Source of the DNA: Tepidicaulis sp002389665
Lineage (GTDB): Bacteria; Pseudomonadota; Alphaproteobacteria; Parvibaculales; Parvibaculaceae
Length of the DNA stretch: 64,000 nt
Direction: 5' to 3'
Assembly: GCF_965222285.1 (NCBI RefSeq)
Contig: NZ_OZ244942.1
Coordinates: 682,001 to 746,000, forward strand
Below are positions 17,431-26,320 of this stretch, piece after piece. The notes under the pieces are model-generated. The model did no database searches, was not told the origin of the DNA, and was given only the letters and a program-made list of their open reading frames with translations. The stretch's first letter is position 1. Each line of letters begins with the position of its first letter. The position numbers were made by a program, and so were the translations under genes.

Positions 17431-17460
17431 AGCGGCCCCGCAGGAGGGGCCGCTTTTTGT
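17431..17460. terminator. Bidirectional intrinsic terminator
   Basis: AGCGGCCCC (17431-17439) pairs with GGGGCCGCT (17446-17454), six-base loop, followed by TTTTGTT; the opposite strand also has a T-rich tail. It lies between the convergent monooxygenase and inverse-autotransporter genes and can serve both. Confidence 0.9.
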
Positions 17461-17470
17461 TGCGTGTTTG

Positions 17471-19543
17471 TTAGAGGCAGGGCGCCACACCGTTTTGCAG
17501 CACCGTGCCATCTACGAAGCTGAACGTGCCGCTGAAACCGCCGCTGGATACATCGCAAATGTCGGCGGCGATCGCTGCCCCATCGTTTACATTGCCGGTG
17601 CTGCCGGTGAAGACGTTACCCGGCCCTTCAAAGTCGAAGAGATCGTCGCCCACGGTGCCGGAAATCGTCGTGCCGGAAATGCTGAGCGCGTTATTCGCGC
17701 CGATATCGAAGGTATCGTCCCCGATATCGCGCATGCGGGTGTCCGCCATTGTGAAGCTGTTGCCGTCATCCATGTAGATGCCGTCGGTTGGCGTCGTGCT
17801 GAAGTCTGCCCTTGAGAGCGCAACGCTGTTGCCGTTCTCCATATAGACAAACCCGAACCCTGCTTCTCTCACGGTAAGGCCGGTGAAACCGACCTGGTTG
17901 TCATCGACGAGCGCGATGGCAGGCCCGCCCGTGCGGGTAAGGGTGACGTTCCTGCCGCTGATGGTGTTGTTGTCAAAGGCATCGATGCCCGGCCCGAAGA
18001 ACGTATCGTCGATGAACACATTCTCCAGCACGAGGTTGTTGCCCGTGTCGATCTCGATGCCCGACAAAGTCACGCCGGTCATCGATGTGTTGCGGACCGT
18101 GATCTTGTTGTCATTGACCGCCAAAATGCCGATGAAGTCGTTCCGCAGGACCGAGAGCCCGTCGATGCTCACCTCATTGCCATCCGTCATGGCAACGCCC
18201 GGCCCGCCAAGGTCGAGCGCGGCAATATCGGTCAGGTGCAGATTGCGCTGGTCGCTGTCGATCACGATACCCGCGCCGGCCGCGCCCATGTCGCCGTCGA
18301 GCGTCATGCCCGAGACATGAAGATTGCTGCCCCCGTCAAGCGTGAGCACATCGCCGCAAAAACAGCCGCTCGTCATCAAAGTGGGGCGCGTGCCGGGCAG
18401 GGTGAAGGTGGTTATGGCGCCGCTTTGTGCCCCGCGTACCATCAGCGCCGTACCGCCGCCGGCCAGCGTCTGATTGCTGGCGGTCACGGTATTCGTGCCC
18501 ACCAGCGCGCCTGCGCCCCCATCGACAATGAGCAGCGTGTTCGCGCCGGCACTGGCTGAGGCCGTGGTCAAGTCGCCGCTGCCATCGACCGTGGCCACGT
18601 TGTTGAGGGCGACGCCGCTGCGCGCGTCGAGCACCGCTTCGCGTTTCGTGCCAGCGGTTACGATATCGGTGTCCCGTTCGATGGCTTCCATCATCCGCCG
18701 TTCTTGCGGATTGAGCGCGGGAGCTTGCGATGAACCGAAAAGCGGAATGCGCAGGCGCACCCCGGCCTCGATCTGGCCGTCCCGGTAATCGTCATGTTGG
18801 ATTTCGGTCTCGAAGGTAAGGCGCATGCCCGGCACCTCTTCGACGAAATCCATCAGCCGCCATTCGGCGCGCAGGCGCGGCCCGGCAAGCGCGCGGTCGA
18901 TCTTGTCATCGTCGAAATAGAACCCGCCGGCATAAAGGCGCAGCTCATGGTGCTCCGTGTCATCGAGAAACGTCTCGATCGGTACGCGCCAGCCCGCTTC
19001 CCCGTCGAACCCGGCAAGCGCGACTTCCTGCCCGCCGGTGATGAAAATCTGTGAGCCGCTGAGTTCCACGCGGGCAAGCCCGTTCGCGGTTTTGTCATCG
19101 GAGAGCGGGACATAGCCGTTGAGGCGGAAATCGTAATCGGCGGACAGCGCTTCGATACCGAAACTTGCCTGCGAAAACTGATTGCCGAATTCGCTGCGGC
19201 GGATGTCGTATCCGGCCCAGGCGCCGAGGTTCCAGCCTCCTTCCGTCATTTGCCGGTAACCGAGCGCAAAATTGCCTTCCTTGACGCTTTCGGTGAAAAG
19301 CTTGCCTTTGATGTCGGCAAAAACGAGGCGCGTGCCGTCCTGATAAAGCGGGGCAAAGCCGCTGACCTCGCCGCGGTCGCGTTCGGAAGAAAGGAAGCCC
19401 GCGGCTTCGAGCCAGGGGGACCATTTGTTCGGAGACGGAGCATCGCTCGCCATGGCGGATGCCGCAGGCAGCATGAACCCTGCGCATAGCAAGATTGCGT
19501 GTCTCGCAGATATGGTGCGGTAAACGCCTCCGGTCGCGCTCAT
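17471..19543 (-). CDS. Inverse-autotransporter-like beta-barrel fused to a beta-helix domain
   Basis: A 690-residue exported protein. A signal peptide ends near ASAMA-S (~residue 32). Residues ~35-270 resemble the intimin/invasin-type barrel domain (IAT_beta): the GFAPLYQDGTRLVFADIKG strand, EGNFALGYRQM, GAWAGYDIRRSEFGNQFSQA and YVPLSDDKT are its hallmarks. From ~285 to the end the protein is low in charge and rich in Asn, Asp, Gly, Thr and Val with ~20-24-residue periodicity (for example DGNEVSIDGL, DNKITVRNTS, GNNLVLENVF, DNNTISGRNV), which predicts a right-handed parallel beta-helix of the pectate-lyase type. In type Ve secretion the C-terminal part reaches the surface. Usual passengers are Ig-like domains, so a beta-helix is unusual. 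Adhesion or glycan contact is a guess. Confidence 0.75.
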   Translation of the reverse strand: MSATGGVYRTISARHAILLCAGFMLPAASAMASDAPSPNKWSPWLEAAGFLSSERDRGEVSGFAPLYQDGTRLVFADIKGKLFTESVKEGNFALGYRQMTEGGWNLGAWAGYDIRRSEFGNQFSQASFGIEALSADYDFRLNGYVPLSDDKTANGLARVELSGSQIFITGGQEVALAGFDGEAGWRVPIETFLDDTEHHELRLYAGGFYFDDDKIDRALAGPRLRAEWRLMDFVEEVPGMRLTFETEIQHDDYRDGQIEAGVRLRIPLFGSSQAPALNPQERRMMEAIERDTDIVTAGTKREAVLDARSGVALNNVATVDGSGDLTTASASAGANTLLIVDGGAGALVGTNTVTASNQTLAGGGTALMVRGAQSGAITTFTLPGTRPTLMTSGCFCGDVLTLDGGSNLHVSGMTLDGDMGAAGAGIVIDSDQRNLHLTDIAALDLGGPGVAMTDGNEVSIDGLSVLRNDFIGILAVNDNKITVRNTSMTGVTLSGIEIDTGNNLVLENVFIDDTFFGPGIDAFDNNTISGRNVTLTRTGGPAIALVDDNQVGFTGLTVREAGFGFVYMENGNSVALSRADFSTTPTDGIYMDDGNSFTMADTRMRDIGDDTFDIGANNALSISGTTISGTVGDDLFDFEGPGNVFTGSTGNVNDGAAIAADICDVSSGGFSGTFSFVDGTVLQNGVAPCL

Positions 19544-19769
19544 GGCTCAAGCCCCCCAGCCTGTCTGTCAGCTTGGGCAAGATAGCGGCAGGGCGCGCAT
19601 GTTTCACCAAAAAAGGCACCCTTTTTCATCCTACGGATTTCTGCGCGTGCGGCGAACAAGAGGATTCCCGGCGCGTTTACCAAAAGAATGCCGGAGTTCC
19701 GGCGCTTTTGGGGCGTGGGGGCGGATATGCGGGGAGGCTTCCCGCTTAGAACACGTCCTGGAGGATGGA

Positions 19770-19967
19770 ATGAAAGCTCTTTTGAACTGGCGCATGGGCG
19801 CCGCCATTTTTGCTCTGACGCTCTTGGCGGGCTGCGGCAGCACCCAAACGACAACGGCCACGACGGGTGAGCAGCTGACCGATCTCAATCAGGCGCTCGA
19901 AAGCGGCGCCATCACCTGGGAAGAATATAGCGAGCAGAAGGAAGCGATCCTCGACAGGAACGACTGA
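19770..19967 (+). CDS. Small lipoprotein with SHOCT-like C-terminus
   Basis: A 65-residue protein. The N-terminal hydrophobic stretch ends in a lipobox LLAGC (Cys22), so it should be lipidated and membrane-anchored. The last ~30 residues (LTDLNQALESGAITWEEYSEQ and following) resemble the SHOCT motif, a short helix pair found at the ends of many oligomerising proteins. GGAGG lies five bases before the ATG. A longer open frame upstream has no ribosome site and no family likeness, so it was not used. A strong terminator follows 24 bases later. Function unknown. Confidence 0.75.
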   Translation: MKALLNWRMGAAIFALTLLAGCGSTQTTTATTGEQLTDLNQALESGAITWEEYSEQKEAILDRND

Positions 19968-19990
19968 CCGCGTATGCGCCCGCGCAAAGA

Positions 19991-20020
19991 AAAACCCCGG
20001 CGGTTGCCCGCCGGGGTTTT
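19991..20020. terminator. Bidirectional intrinsic terminator
   Basis: AAAACCCCGGCGG (19991-20003) pairs with CCGCCGGGGTTTT (20008-20020), a 13-bp stem with a TTGC loop and T-runs on both strands. It lies between the convergent small lipoprotein gene and aceA. Confidence 0.9.
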
Positions 20021-20044
20021 CCGTTTCTGCGAGAAACGGGCTGC

Positions 20045-21340
20045 TTATTCGGCAGCGCCTTTCTTGAACTGGGCGGCTTCCGTCGAGTCGCCGAGGGCGG
20101 TCGTGGAAGATTCGCCGCCGCCTGCCGCGATGGAGACGAGGTCGAAGTAACCCGTGCCAACTTCGCGCTGGTGGCGGGTTGCCGTGTAGCCGGCATCTTC
20201 AGCGGCGAACTCGGCCTGCTGCAGTTCGGAGTATGCGCCCATGCCGCGGTCCCGGTAACCGGAAGCGAGCTGGAACATGCCGTAGTTGAGCTGGTGGAAA
20301 CCGGCCAGCGTCACGAACTGGTACTTGTAGCCCATGGCTGCGATTTCGCGCTGGAACTTCTCGATCGTGTCTTTGTCGAGGTTCGCTTCCCAGTTGAAGG
20401 ACGGCGAGCAGTTATAGGCCAGCATCTGGTCCGGGTATTCCTTCTTCACCGCTTCGGCGAAGCGCTTGGCATCGTCGAGGTTCGGCTTGGAAGTTTCCCA
20501 CCACAGAAGGTCGGCGTAAGGCGCGAAGGCCAGGCCGCGCTTGATGCAGTGGTCGACACCCGTGCCCGGCTTCAGACGGTAGAAACCTTCAACCGTACGG
20601 CCGGCGTCGAAATCGATGAACTCGTGGTCGCGCTCGTCGATGTCGGAGGTGATGAGGTTGGCCGATTCAGCGTCCGTACGGGCCATGATCAGCGTGGGCG
20701 TGCCCATCACGTCGGCACCGAGGCGGGCGGCGTTCAGGTTGCGCTCATGGGCGCGGGTCGGGATCAGCACTTTACCGCCGAGGTGGCCGCACTTCTTCTC
20801 GGAAGCCAGCTGGTCTTCGTAGTGCACGCCAGCTGCGCCTGCTTCGATGTAAGCTTTCATGATTTCGAAGCAGTTGAGCGGGCCGCCGAAACCGGCTTCG
20901 GCGTCGGCAACGATCGGCAGGAACCAGTCGCGCTTGGCGCCGCCTTCGGAATGCTCGATCTCGTCAGCGCGCTTCAGCGTGCGGTTGATCTTCTTGGCCA
21001 GTTCCGGGCCGGAGTTGGCCGGGTAAAGCGACTGGTCCGGGTAGGTGGTGCCGGCGGTGTTCGCATCGGCAGCAACCTGCCAGCCCGACAGGTAGATGGC
21101 CTTCAGGCCGGCGCGGGCCATCTGCATGGCCTGGTTGCCGGAAAGCGCGCCGAGGGAGTGCACGTAATCTTCGGTGTGCAGCAGGTCCCAGAGCTTGTTC
21201 GCGCCGCGGTTGGCCAGCGTGTATTCGATCGGGAAAGAACCGCGAAGTTTTTCAACGTCTTCCACGGAATAGTTGCGCTTCACATTGTCGAAACGGCCTT
21301 TCGGGGCGCTCGGAATGATGTCGTAAAAAGTCTTGCTCAT
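20045..21340 (-). CDS. aceA: Isocitrate lyase
   Basis: A 431-residue isocitrate lyase that splits isocitrate into glyoxylate and succinate in the cytoplasm. The catalytic KKCGH motif is at 182-186 (Cys184), the Mg-binding VADAEAGFGG near 145-153, and NCSPSFNW further on. The length matches the ~430-residue bacterial form. The ATG at 21340 follows AAGGACG and begins the normal N-terminus. It lies 49 bases downstream of aceB on the same strand, so the two probably form the aceBA glyoxylate-shunt operon. Upstream of both, a divergent ScfR/RamB-type regulator is the likely controller. The assignment is secure. Confidence 0.96.
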   Translation of the reverse strand: MSKTFYDIIPSAPKGRFDNVKRNYSVEDVEKLRGSFPIEYTLANRGANKLWDLLHTEDYVHSLGALSGNQAMQMARAGLKAIYLSGWQVAADANTAGTTYPDQSLYPANSGPELAKKINRTLKRADEIEHSEGGAKRDWFLPIVADAEAGFGGPLNCFEIMKAYIEAGAAGVHYEDQLASEKKCGHLGGKVLIPTRAHERNLNAARLGADVMGTPTLIMARTDAESANLITSDIDERDHEFIDFDAGRTVEGFYRLKPGTGVDHCIKRGLAFAPYADLLWWETSKPNLDDAKRFAEAVKKEYPDQMLAYNCSPSFNWEANLDKDTIEKFQREIAAMGYKYQFVTLAGFHQLNYGMFQLASGYRDRGMGAYSELQQAEFAAEDAGYTATRHQREVGTGYFDLVSIAAGGGESSTTALGDSTEAAQFKKGAAE

Positions 21341-21389
21341 CGTTTTACGTCCTTGGGTCAGCAGGGGAGGCCTCACTCACGAGGGCCGC

Positions 21390-23015
21390 TTATTTCTCGT
21401 TTTCAACGAGAAGCTTGTATGCCGGAAGCGTGAGGAATTCCTCGCACTCTTCGGCTGTTGCCATATCGTCGAAGATTTTGATGGCTTCGTCGAAACGGCC
21501 GGATGTCCAACGCTCGTCGCCGAGCGTTTCGCGGAGCTGTTTCATTTCGTCGTCCAGCACTTCCCGGAAAAGCTCCGGGGTTACCTTGCGTCCGTCCGAA
21601 AGATCGGCTCCGTGATAGAGCCACTGCCAGATCTGCGTACGGCTGATCTCGGCCGTGGCTGCATCTTCCATGAGATTGTAGAGCGGAACGGCGCCGCGCC
21701 CGGAAAGCCAGGCTTCGATATATTGCACGCCGACGCGGCAGCATTCGCGCATGCCGCTTTCCGTACGCTCGCCCTTATGCGGCTCCAGCATTTCTTTCTG
21801 GCCGACATGCACGTCCTGGCGCTGACGGGCGAGCTGGTTTTTCTCCGGCAGCTTGCCGAAAACTTCCGCGGCCACGGCAACGAGGTCCGGGTGCGCCACC
21901 CAGGTGCCGTCATGGCCGTTATTGGCTTCGCGTTCCTTGTCGGCGAGCACTTTGGCGAAAGCGGCTTTGTTGGCCTCTTCATCGCCCTTCACCGGGATCT
22001 GGGCCGCCATGCCGCCCATCGCAAAAGCGCCGCGCTTGTGGCAGGTCTTGATGAGAAGCAGCGAATAGGCGTTGAGGAACGCATCGCCCATCACCACCTG
22101 CGAGCGGTCGGGCAGAATGTAGTTCGGGTTTTTGCCGAGGCGCTTGATGTAGGAGAAGATGTAATCCCAGCGCCCGCAATTCAGGCCCACAATGTGGTCG
22201 CGCATCTCATAAAGGATTTCGTCCATCTCGAAGGCCGCCGGCAGCGTCTCGATCAGGATCGTGCAGCGCGCGGTGCCGACCGGAATGCCGAGCGCCTTTT
22301 CCGCATGGGTGAAGATGTCGTTCCACAGGCGCGCTTCAAGATGGCTTTCCATCTTCGGCAGATAGAAGTAGGGCCCCGAGCCCGTCTTCTTCAGGTTGGC
22401 GTGATTGTGGAAGAGATACATGCCGAAATCGAACATGCCGCCGGACATCGGCCGGCCGTCGACTTCCACATGGGCTTCATCCAGATGCCAGCCGCGCGGG
22501 CGCACGATCAAGGTGGCGCGCTCGCCGAGCGGCTTGACGTCATAAGTCTTGCCGTTGGCCGGGTCCGTGAAGCCGATCGTGCCGGCCCACAGGTCCATGA
22601 GGTTGAGCTGGCCGCCGATCATGTTTTCCCAGGTCGGGGCCGCCGCGTCCTCGAAGTCGGTCATGTAGGAGTTGGCGCCGGAGTTCAGCGCATTGATGAC
22701 CATCTTGCGGTTATCGACCGGGCCGGTGATTTCCACACGGCGGTCGAGCAGGTCTTCGGGGATCGGCGAGACTTTCCAGTCGCCTTCGCGGATCTCTTTC
22801 GTCTCGGGCAGGAAGTCGGGCAACTCACCGGCATCGAACTTCTTCTGGCGCTCGGCGCGCTTGGCCAGAAGCTCAAGCCGGCGCTCGCCGAATTTGCGTT
22901 CGAGGTCCGCGACGAATTCAATCGCTTCGGGGGTCAGAACGCGTTCGTATTCCGGTTTGATCTCGCCGAGAATACGCACGCCTTCCACGCTGGCGCTTTT
23001 TGCTGCCTGGCTCAT
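21390..23015 (-). CDS. aceB: Malate synthase A
   Basis: A 541-residue malate synthase of the A type, condensing glyoxylate with acetyl-CoA to malate. Family motifs include SGANSYMTDFEDAAAPTWEN, RPRGWHLDEAHVEVDG, the GTARCTILIETLPAAFEM barrel strand with catalytic acid region, LNCGRWDYIFSYIK and the C-terminal LEPHKGERTESGMRECCRVG. The length fits the A isoform (~530), not the ~720-residue GlcB. The chosen ATG has GGAGG upstream; the open frame continues into the promoter but is not family-like. It is the first gene of the aceBA unit and divergent from the ScfR-type regulator 190 bases away. Confidence 0.95.
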   Translation of the reverse strand: MSQAAKSASVEGVRILGEIKPEYERVLTPEAIEFVADLERKFGERRLELLAKRAERQKKFDAGELPDFLPETKEIREGDWKVSPIPEDLLDRRVEITGPVDNRKMVINALNSGANSYMTDFEDAAAPTWENMIGGQLNLMDLWAGTIGFTDPANGKTYDVKPLGERATLIVRPRGWHLDEAHVEVDGRPMSGGMFDFGMYLFHNHANLKKTGSGPYFYLPKMESHLEARLWNDIFTHAEKALGIPVGTARCTILIETLPAAFEMDEILYEMRDHIVGLNCGRWDYIFSYIKRLGKNPNYILPDRSQVVMGDAFLNAYSLLLIKTCHKRGAFAMGGMAAQIPVKGDEEANKAAFAKVLADKEREANNGHDGTWVAHPDLVAVAAEVFGKLPEKNQLARQRQDVHVGQKEMLEPHKGERTESGMRECCRVGVQYIEAWLSGRGAVPLYNLMEDAATAEISRTQIWQWLYHGADLSDGRKVTPELFREVLDDEMKQLRETLGDERWTSGRFDEAIKIFDDMATAEECEEFLTLPAYKLLVENEK

Positions 23016-23205
23016 GGCTTCTTGCCTCCGCTTTCTGGGTGCTGTTGCGGGCGTCATACAGCCCTGACAGGTAAATGTCCAACGATTCCCGAAAACTTCT
23101 AAGTCATTGAAATCATTCAAGTAAAAATCTTGACAAGATTCCGGTGAGATTCTGGTATAGATGTAAATCTTGTAAAGAAATCTGTGCTGGAACAGGACGC
23201 GACCG
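23016..23205. promoter_or_regulatory. Divergent aceB / regulator promoter region with palindromic operator
   Basis: A perfect palindrome AATCTTG-A-CAAGATT (23126-23140) contains a TTGACA -35-like box (23130-23135) reading toward the regulator, with GGTATA (18 bases on) or TATAGA (20 bases on) as possible -10 boxes. A second half-site AATCTTG occurs at 23166-23172. Toward aceB, TTGGAC (23077-23082 on the complement) and TATGAC (23053-23058) are spaced by 18 bases. An operator over the regulator's own -35 box suggests autoregulation; this is inference. Confidence 0.55.
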
Positions 23206-24651
23206 ATGGCGGCAGACAGGAAAGTATTCGCAGGTCCGCGCGTGCGCCGCATGCGCCGGGACCGCAACCTGACCCAAGCGAAAATGGCTGAAGCGCTTGG
23301 CATTTCAGCCAGTTATCTCAATCTCATTGAGCGTAACCAACGCCCGATCTCGGCGCAAATCCTCCTCAAGCTCGCCGATGTCTTCGACATGGACGTGAAA
23401 ACGCTGGCGGGCGACGAAGAGGCGCGGGCATTAACCACGCTCAAGGAAATTTTCTCCGACGCCGTCTTCAAGGATGCGGGAATCGGCAATCAGGATCTGC
23501 AGGATGTGGCCTCGGCCAGCCCCGGCATTGTCGATGCCATCGCCCATCTTTACCGCGCCTATGAAGAAGCGGTGACGGCAAGCTCGTTTCTCGCCGAGCG
23601 TCTGGCCGATAGGGACATGGTGGAGCCCGGCGAAACGCAGGGCCTGCCGCTCGAAGAAGTGCGCGACTTCATCAATTCGCGCGGCAATCACTTTCCCCAG
23701 CTCGATGACGCCGCCGAGGCGCTTTACGTCAAAGCCGAACTTGCGAAAGACGAGCCTTACGTCTCGCTGCGCAATTATCTGCGCGATGAACACGGGGTGA
23801 CGACGCGCGTCGTGCCGCATGATGTGATGTCCGGCGATCTCAGGCGCTATGACCGGCACCGCCAGACGCTCTTTCTTTCCGAATTGCTCGACCAGCCGGG
23901 GCGCTGTTTTCAGCTTGCCTATCAGGTGGGCTATTTCGAGCTTTCCCGCACGATGGAAGACATCGTTACCTCGTCCGGTTTTGCCAGCGAGGAGCCGAAA
24001 CGGCTCTTGCGCATTGCGCTCGCCAATTATTTCGCCGCTGCGCTTCTCATGCCCTATGCGGCGTTTTTCCGCACGGCGGAGGAAACGCGCTACGACATCC
24101 GCCTGCTCGGCCGCCGCTTCGGCACCAGCTTCGAGCAGGTTTGCCACCGGCTGACGACCTTGCAGCGGGCAGGGGCCCGGGGCATCCCGTTCTTTCTCAT
24201 CCGTGTCGATAATGCGGGCAATGTCTCCAAGCGCTTTTCGGCGGCCGGCTTTCACTTTGCCCGCTTCGGCGGCACCTGTCCGCGCTGGAACGTCCATGAT
24301 GCCTTCCGCGTGCCGGGCCAGATCTATAGCCAAGTCGTGCAGATGGAGGACGGTATCCGTTATTTCTCCATTGCCCGCACGGTCAGCCGGGCGGGGTCGG
24401 GCATGGGCGTGCCAGGGGACCAATATGTGGTGGGCCTTGGCTGTGAAATCTCTCATGCCAAAAAATTGATTTATTCTGCGGGCTATGATCTGGAAGATGA
24501 GCGCGGTGCGACGCCCATCGGCGTCAATTGCCGCCTTTGCGAGCGGATGGATTGCTCGCAGCGTGCCTTCCCCCCGCTCAAGAAGCGGCTTGAGGTGGAC
24601 GAGCATGTGCGCGGAATTTCGCCTTTCGGTCACGCGGTAGACAAGGTATGA
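23206..24651 (+). CDS. ScfR/RamB-type regulator of short-chain acyl-CoA metabolism
   Basis: A 481-residue regulator. An XRE-type helix-turn-helix is at about residues 12-66 (RRDRNLTQAKMAEALGISAS, LNLIERNQRPIS). A central region with FELSRTMEDIV, then FASEEPKRLLRIALANYFAAA and CHRLTTLQR, belongs to the ImmA/IrrE-like domain family, without the full HExxH protease motif. The C-terminal ~170 residues include FARFGGTCPRWNVHDAF and a Cys cluster CRLCERMDCSQR, as in the short-chain fatty acyl-CoA regulator domain. Relatives (RamB, PrpQ/MccR) control glyoxylate-shunt or propionate genes in response to acyl-CoA. Its divergent place next to aceBA makes control of the glyoxylate shunt very likely. Confidence 0.88.
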   Translation: MAADRKVFAGPRVRRMRRDRNLTQAKMAEALGISASYLNLIERNQRPISAQILLKLADVFDMDVKTLAGDEEARALTTLKEIFSDAVFKDAGIGNQDLQDVASASPGIVDAIAHLYRAYEEAVTASSFLAERLADRDMVEPGETQGLPLEEVRDFINSRGNHFPQLDDAAEALYVKAELAKDEPYVSLRNYLRDEHGVTTRVVPHDVMSGDLRRYDRHRQTLFLSELLDQPGRCFQLAYQVGYFELSRTMEDIVTSSGFASEEPKRLLRIALANYFAAALLMPYAAFFRTAEETRYDIRLLGRRFGTSFEQVCHRLTTLQRAGARGIPFFLIRVDNAGNVSKRFSAAGFHFARFGGTCPRWNVHDAFRVPGQIYSQVVQMEDGIRYFSIARTVSRAGSGMGVPGDQYVVGLGCEISHAKKLIYSAGYDLEDERGATPIGVNCRLCERMDCSQRAFPPLKKRLEVDEHVRGISPFGHAVDKV

Positions 24652-24693
24652 GGGGCGGGCTCACTTAATATCGGCTCGCAACAGGAGTAACGC

Positions 24694-25410
24694 GTGGACG
24701 CGCAGGCGCCGGGCACAATCTGGAAAGCCATAGGCATCGCGGCGGCGCTGCATGTGATCGGCTATGCGCTGTTCCTCTGGTCGCCCTATGGCGAGGTGCC
24801 GGAACCGGCGGGCTCGGCGGGTATCCAGCTTTCTTTGGCCGATCTGAGCGCGCCGCCTGCCCCTGAAACCGCGCTGCCGCCCGAGCCCGATGTGGAGCCC
24901 GTGCCGGAAATCGCGGAGCCCGAGCCGGAAGAGCCGGTGGAAGAGGAGGTGGTGGAGGACGTGCCGCCGCCCACGCCTGACATTCCGCTGCGCAAGGCCG
25001 AAAGCCGCCCGCCCAAACCTGAGGCGCAGCCGAAACCGGCAGCCCCCGCCCAAAAAGCCGGGGGGCCGCAAGGCCAGGCCGCCCAGCAAAGCGCGCCGTC
25101 CCCCTTTCTCGGCAATGCCGATGCCCAGGCAAGCTATGTCGCCCGCCTGCAGGCCTGGCTTGCCCGTCACAAGCGCTATCCGCGCACCGCCCGCCGGCGC
25201 GGGGTGGAAGGGGATGCGGTGCTGCGTTTCGTCGTGGACCGGGCAGGTTCGGTGCGCAGTTTCGGCCTCGATAAGGGCACGGGCTCGGGCCTTCTTGACC
25301 GGGAAGTGCGCGAAATGCTGGAACGAGCGAGCCCCCTGCCGCCGGTTCCCGCCGATTTCGGCGCGGAAACGGTCGAAGTGGTCATCACCGTCCGCTTCAA
25401 TCTCGACTGA
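24694..25410 (+). CDS. TonB family energy-transducing protein
   Basis: A 238-residue protein with one N-terminal membrane segment (~residues 10-30), a long Pro/Glu-rich periplasmic spacer (~45-125), and a TonB C-domain (~150-238: RYPRTARRRGVEGDAVLRFV, then VRSFGLDKGTGSGLLDREV). TonB carries proton-motive energy from ExbB-ExbD to outer-membrane receptors; neither partner nor a receptor is adjacent, so this is an orphan copy. It starts with GTG after AGGAG. It lies 42 bases after the ScfR-type regulator on the same strand and may be co-transcribed with it. The domain order is clear; the partner system is not. Confidence 0.85.
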   Translation: MDAQAPGTIWKAIGIAAALHVIGYALFLWSPYGEVPEPAGSAGIQLSLADLSAPPAPETALPPEPDVEPVPEIAEPEPEEPVEEEVVEDVPPPTPDIPLRKAESRPPKPEAQPKPAAPAQKAGGPQGQAAQQSAPSPFLGNADAQASYVARLQAWLARHKRYPRTARRRGVEGDAVLRFVVDRAGSVRSFGLDKGTGSGLLDREVREMLERASPLPPVPADFGAETVEVVITVRFNLD

Positions 25411-25570
25411 CGAAAACTCCACCCCGTGCCGGAACGGCACAGATTTCGACACATTTTGTGCCGCAATTTGTCCTACCCGAAACAGCTTGTTAGCGAATTG
25501 CCGATAGGCTTTGCCCGACCGAAGATGATCAACGTCTTAGGCAACGTCTTGGGGAAGCTGAGAGGGCGTC

Positions 25571-26311
25571 GTGGCTGGCAGTAAGCGCTTTCGTATTGAG
25601 CAGAATATGGCGGGGCAGCCCATGCCCGAACCCGTTCCGGTAAAACCGGCAGATGACGGCGAGACCCGGCACCGGGAATTGCTCGATGCGATCGGCAGGC
25701 TGGAAGCCCGCCTTTCCGAACCCGGCCTGAACGCCTTCACGCAGGCCGCCCCAGTTTCCAGCGACATTCTCGATCAGTATAAATCCGAGCTGAAAGAAGC
25801 CGCGAAACTGAAAAGTCAGGTCGAACGGCTGCAGGATGCGGTGCGCGATACGCAGGCCGAAATCAAGGCCATGCAATATGAGCAGCCGGATGTGCAGCGC
25901 CTTTCCCATGCCAGCGACGAGCTGGAAGAAGTGATCTCGCATAACGAGCTTGCCGCCGACACCATTCTCTCTGCCGCCGAGGCGATCGATGAAAGCGCGA
26001 CGCGCCTTGCCGATCAGCTAAAAGGCAGCGATGCCGCCGCCGTCTATGATATTCGCGAGCAGTCCATCGCCATTCTTCAGGCTTGTAACTTCCACGACAT
26101 CACGAGCCAGCGCATCACCAAGGTGCTGCGCTCCATCAAGAACCTGGAAGAGCGGCTGGAAAGCATTCACGGCATCTGGGGCGACGGCGCCTTTGACGAC
26201 ATTGCCGTGCCGGTCGAGGAAAAAGACGAATATCAGGCGCTGCTGCACGGGCCGGCTCTGCCGACCGAAGAGCATTGCAGTCAGGAAGATATCGACGCGC
26301 TTTTCGACTGA
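25571..26311 (+). CDS. CheZ-like protein phosphatase
   Basis: A 246-residue, mostly helical protein. A long helical hairpin (residues ~75-200) carries LQACNFHDITSQRITKVLRSI, which matches the catalytic CheZ helix, where Asp and Gln activate water to hydrolyse phospho-CheY. The last residues, SQEDIDALFD, resemble the C-terminal CheY-binding peptide of CheZ. It would dephosphorylate a response regulator of the chemotaxis or a related cell-cycle system; no che genes are adjacent. The start is GTG with a weak site; an ATG at 25607 is an alternative. It faces a PAS-containing pseudokinase gene, with 9 bases between their ends. Confidence 0.78.
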   Translation: MAGSKRFRIEQNMAGQPMPEPVPVKPADDGETRHRELLDAIGRLEARLSEPGLNAFTQAAPVSSDILDQYKSELKEAAKLKSQVERLQDAVRDTQAEIKAMQYEQPDVQRLSHASDELEEVISHNELAADTILSAAEAIDESATRLADQLKGSDAAAVYDIREQSIAILQACNFHDITSQRITKVLRSIKNLEERLESIHGIWGDGAFDDIAVPVEEKDEYQALLHGPALPTEEHCSQEDIDALFD

Positions 26312-26320
26312 CCTTCGTTC

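Noticed and set aside
20171..21433. Long plus-strand frames across aceA and aceB
   Set aside because: They mirror the strongly biased third positions of the true minus-strand genes; the minus-strand proteins carry every catalytic motif.
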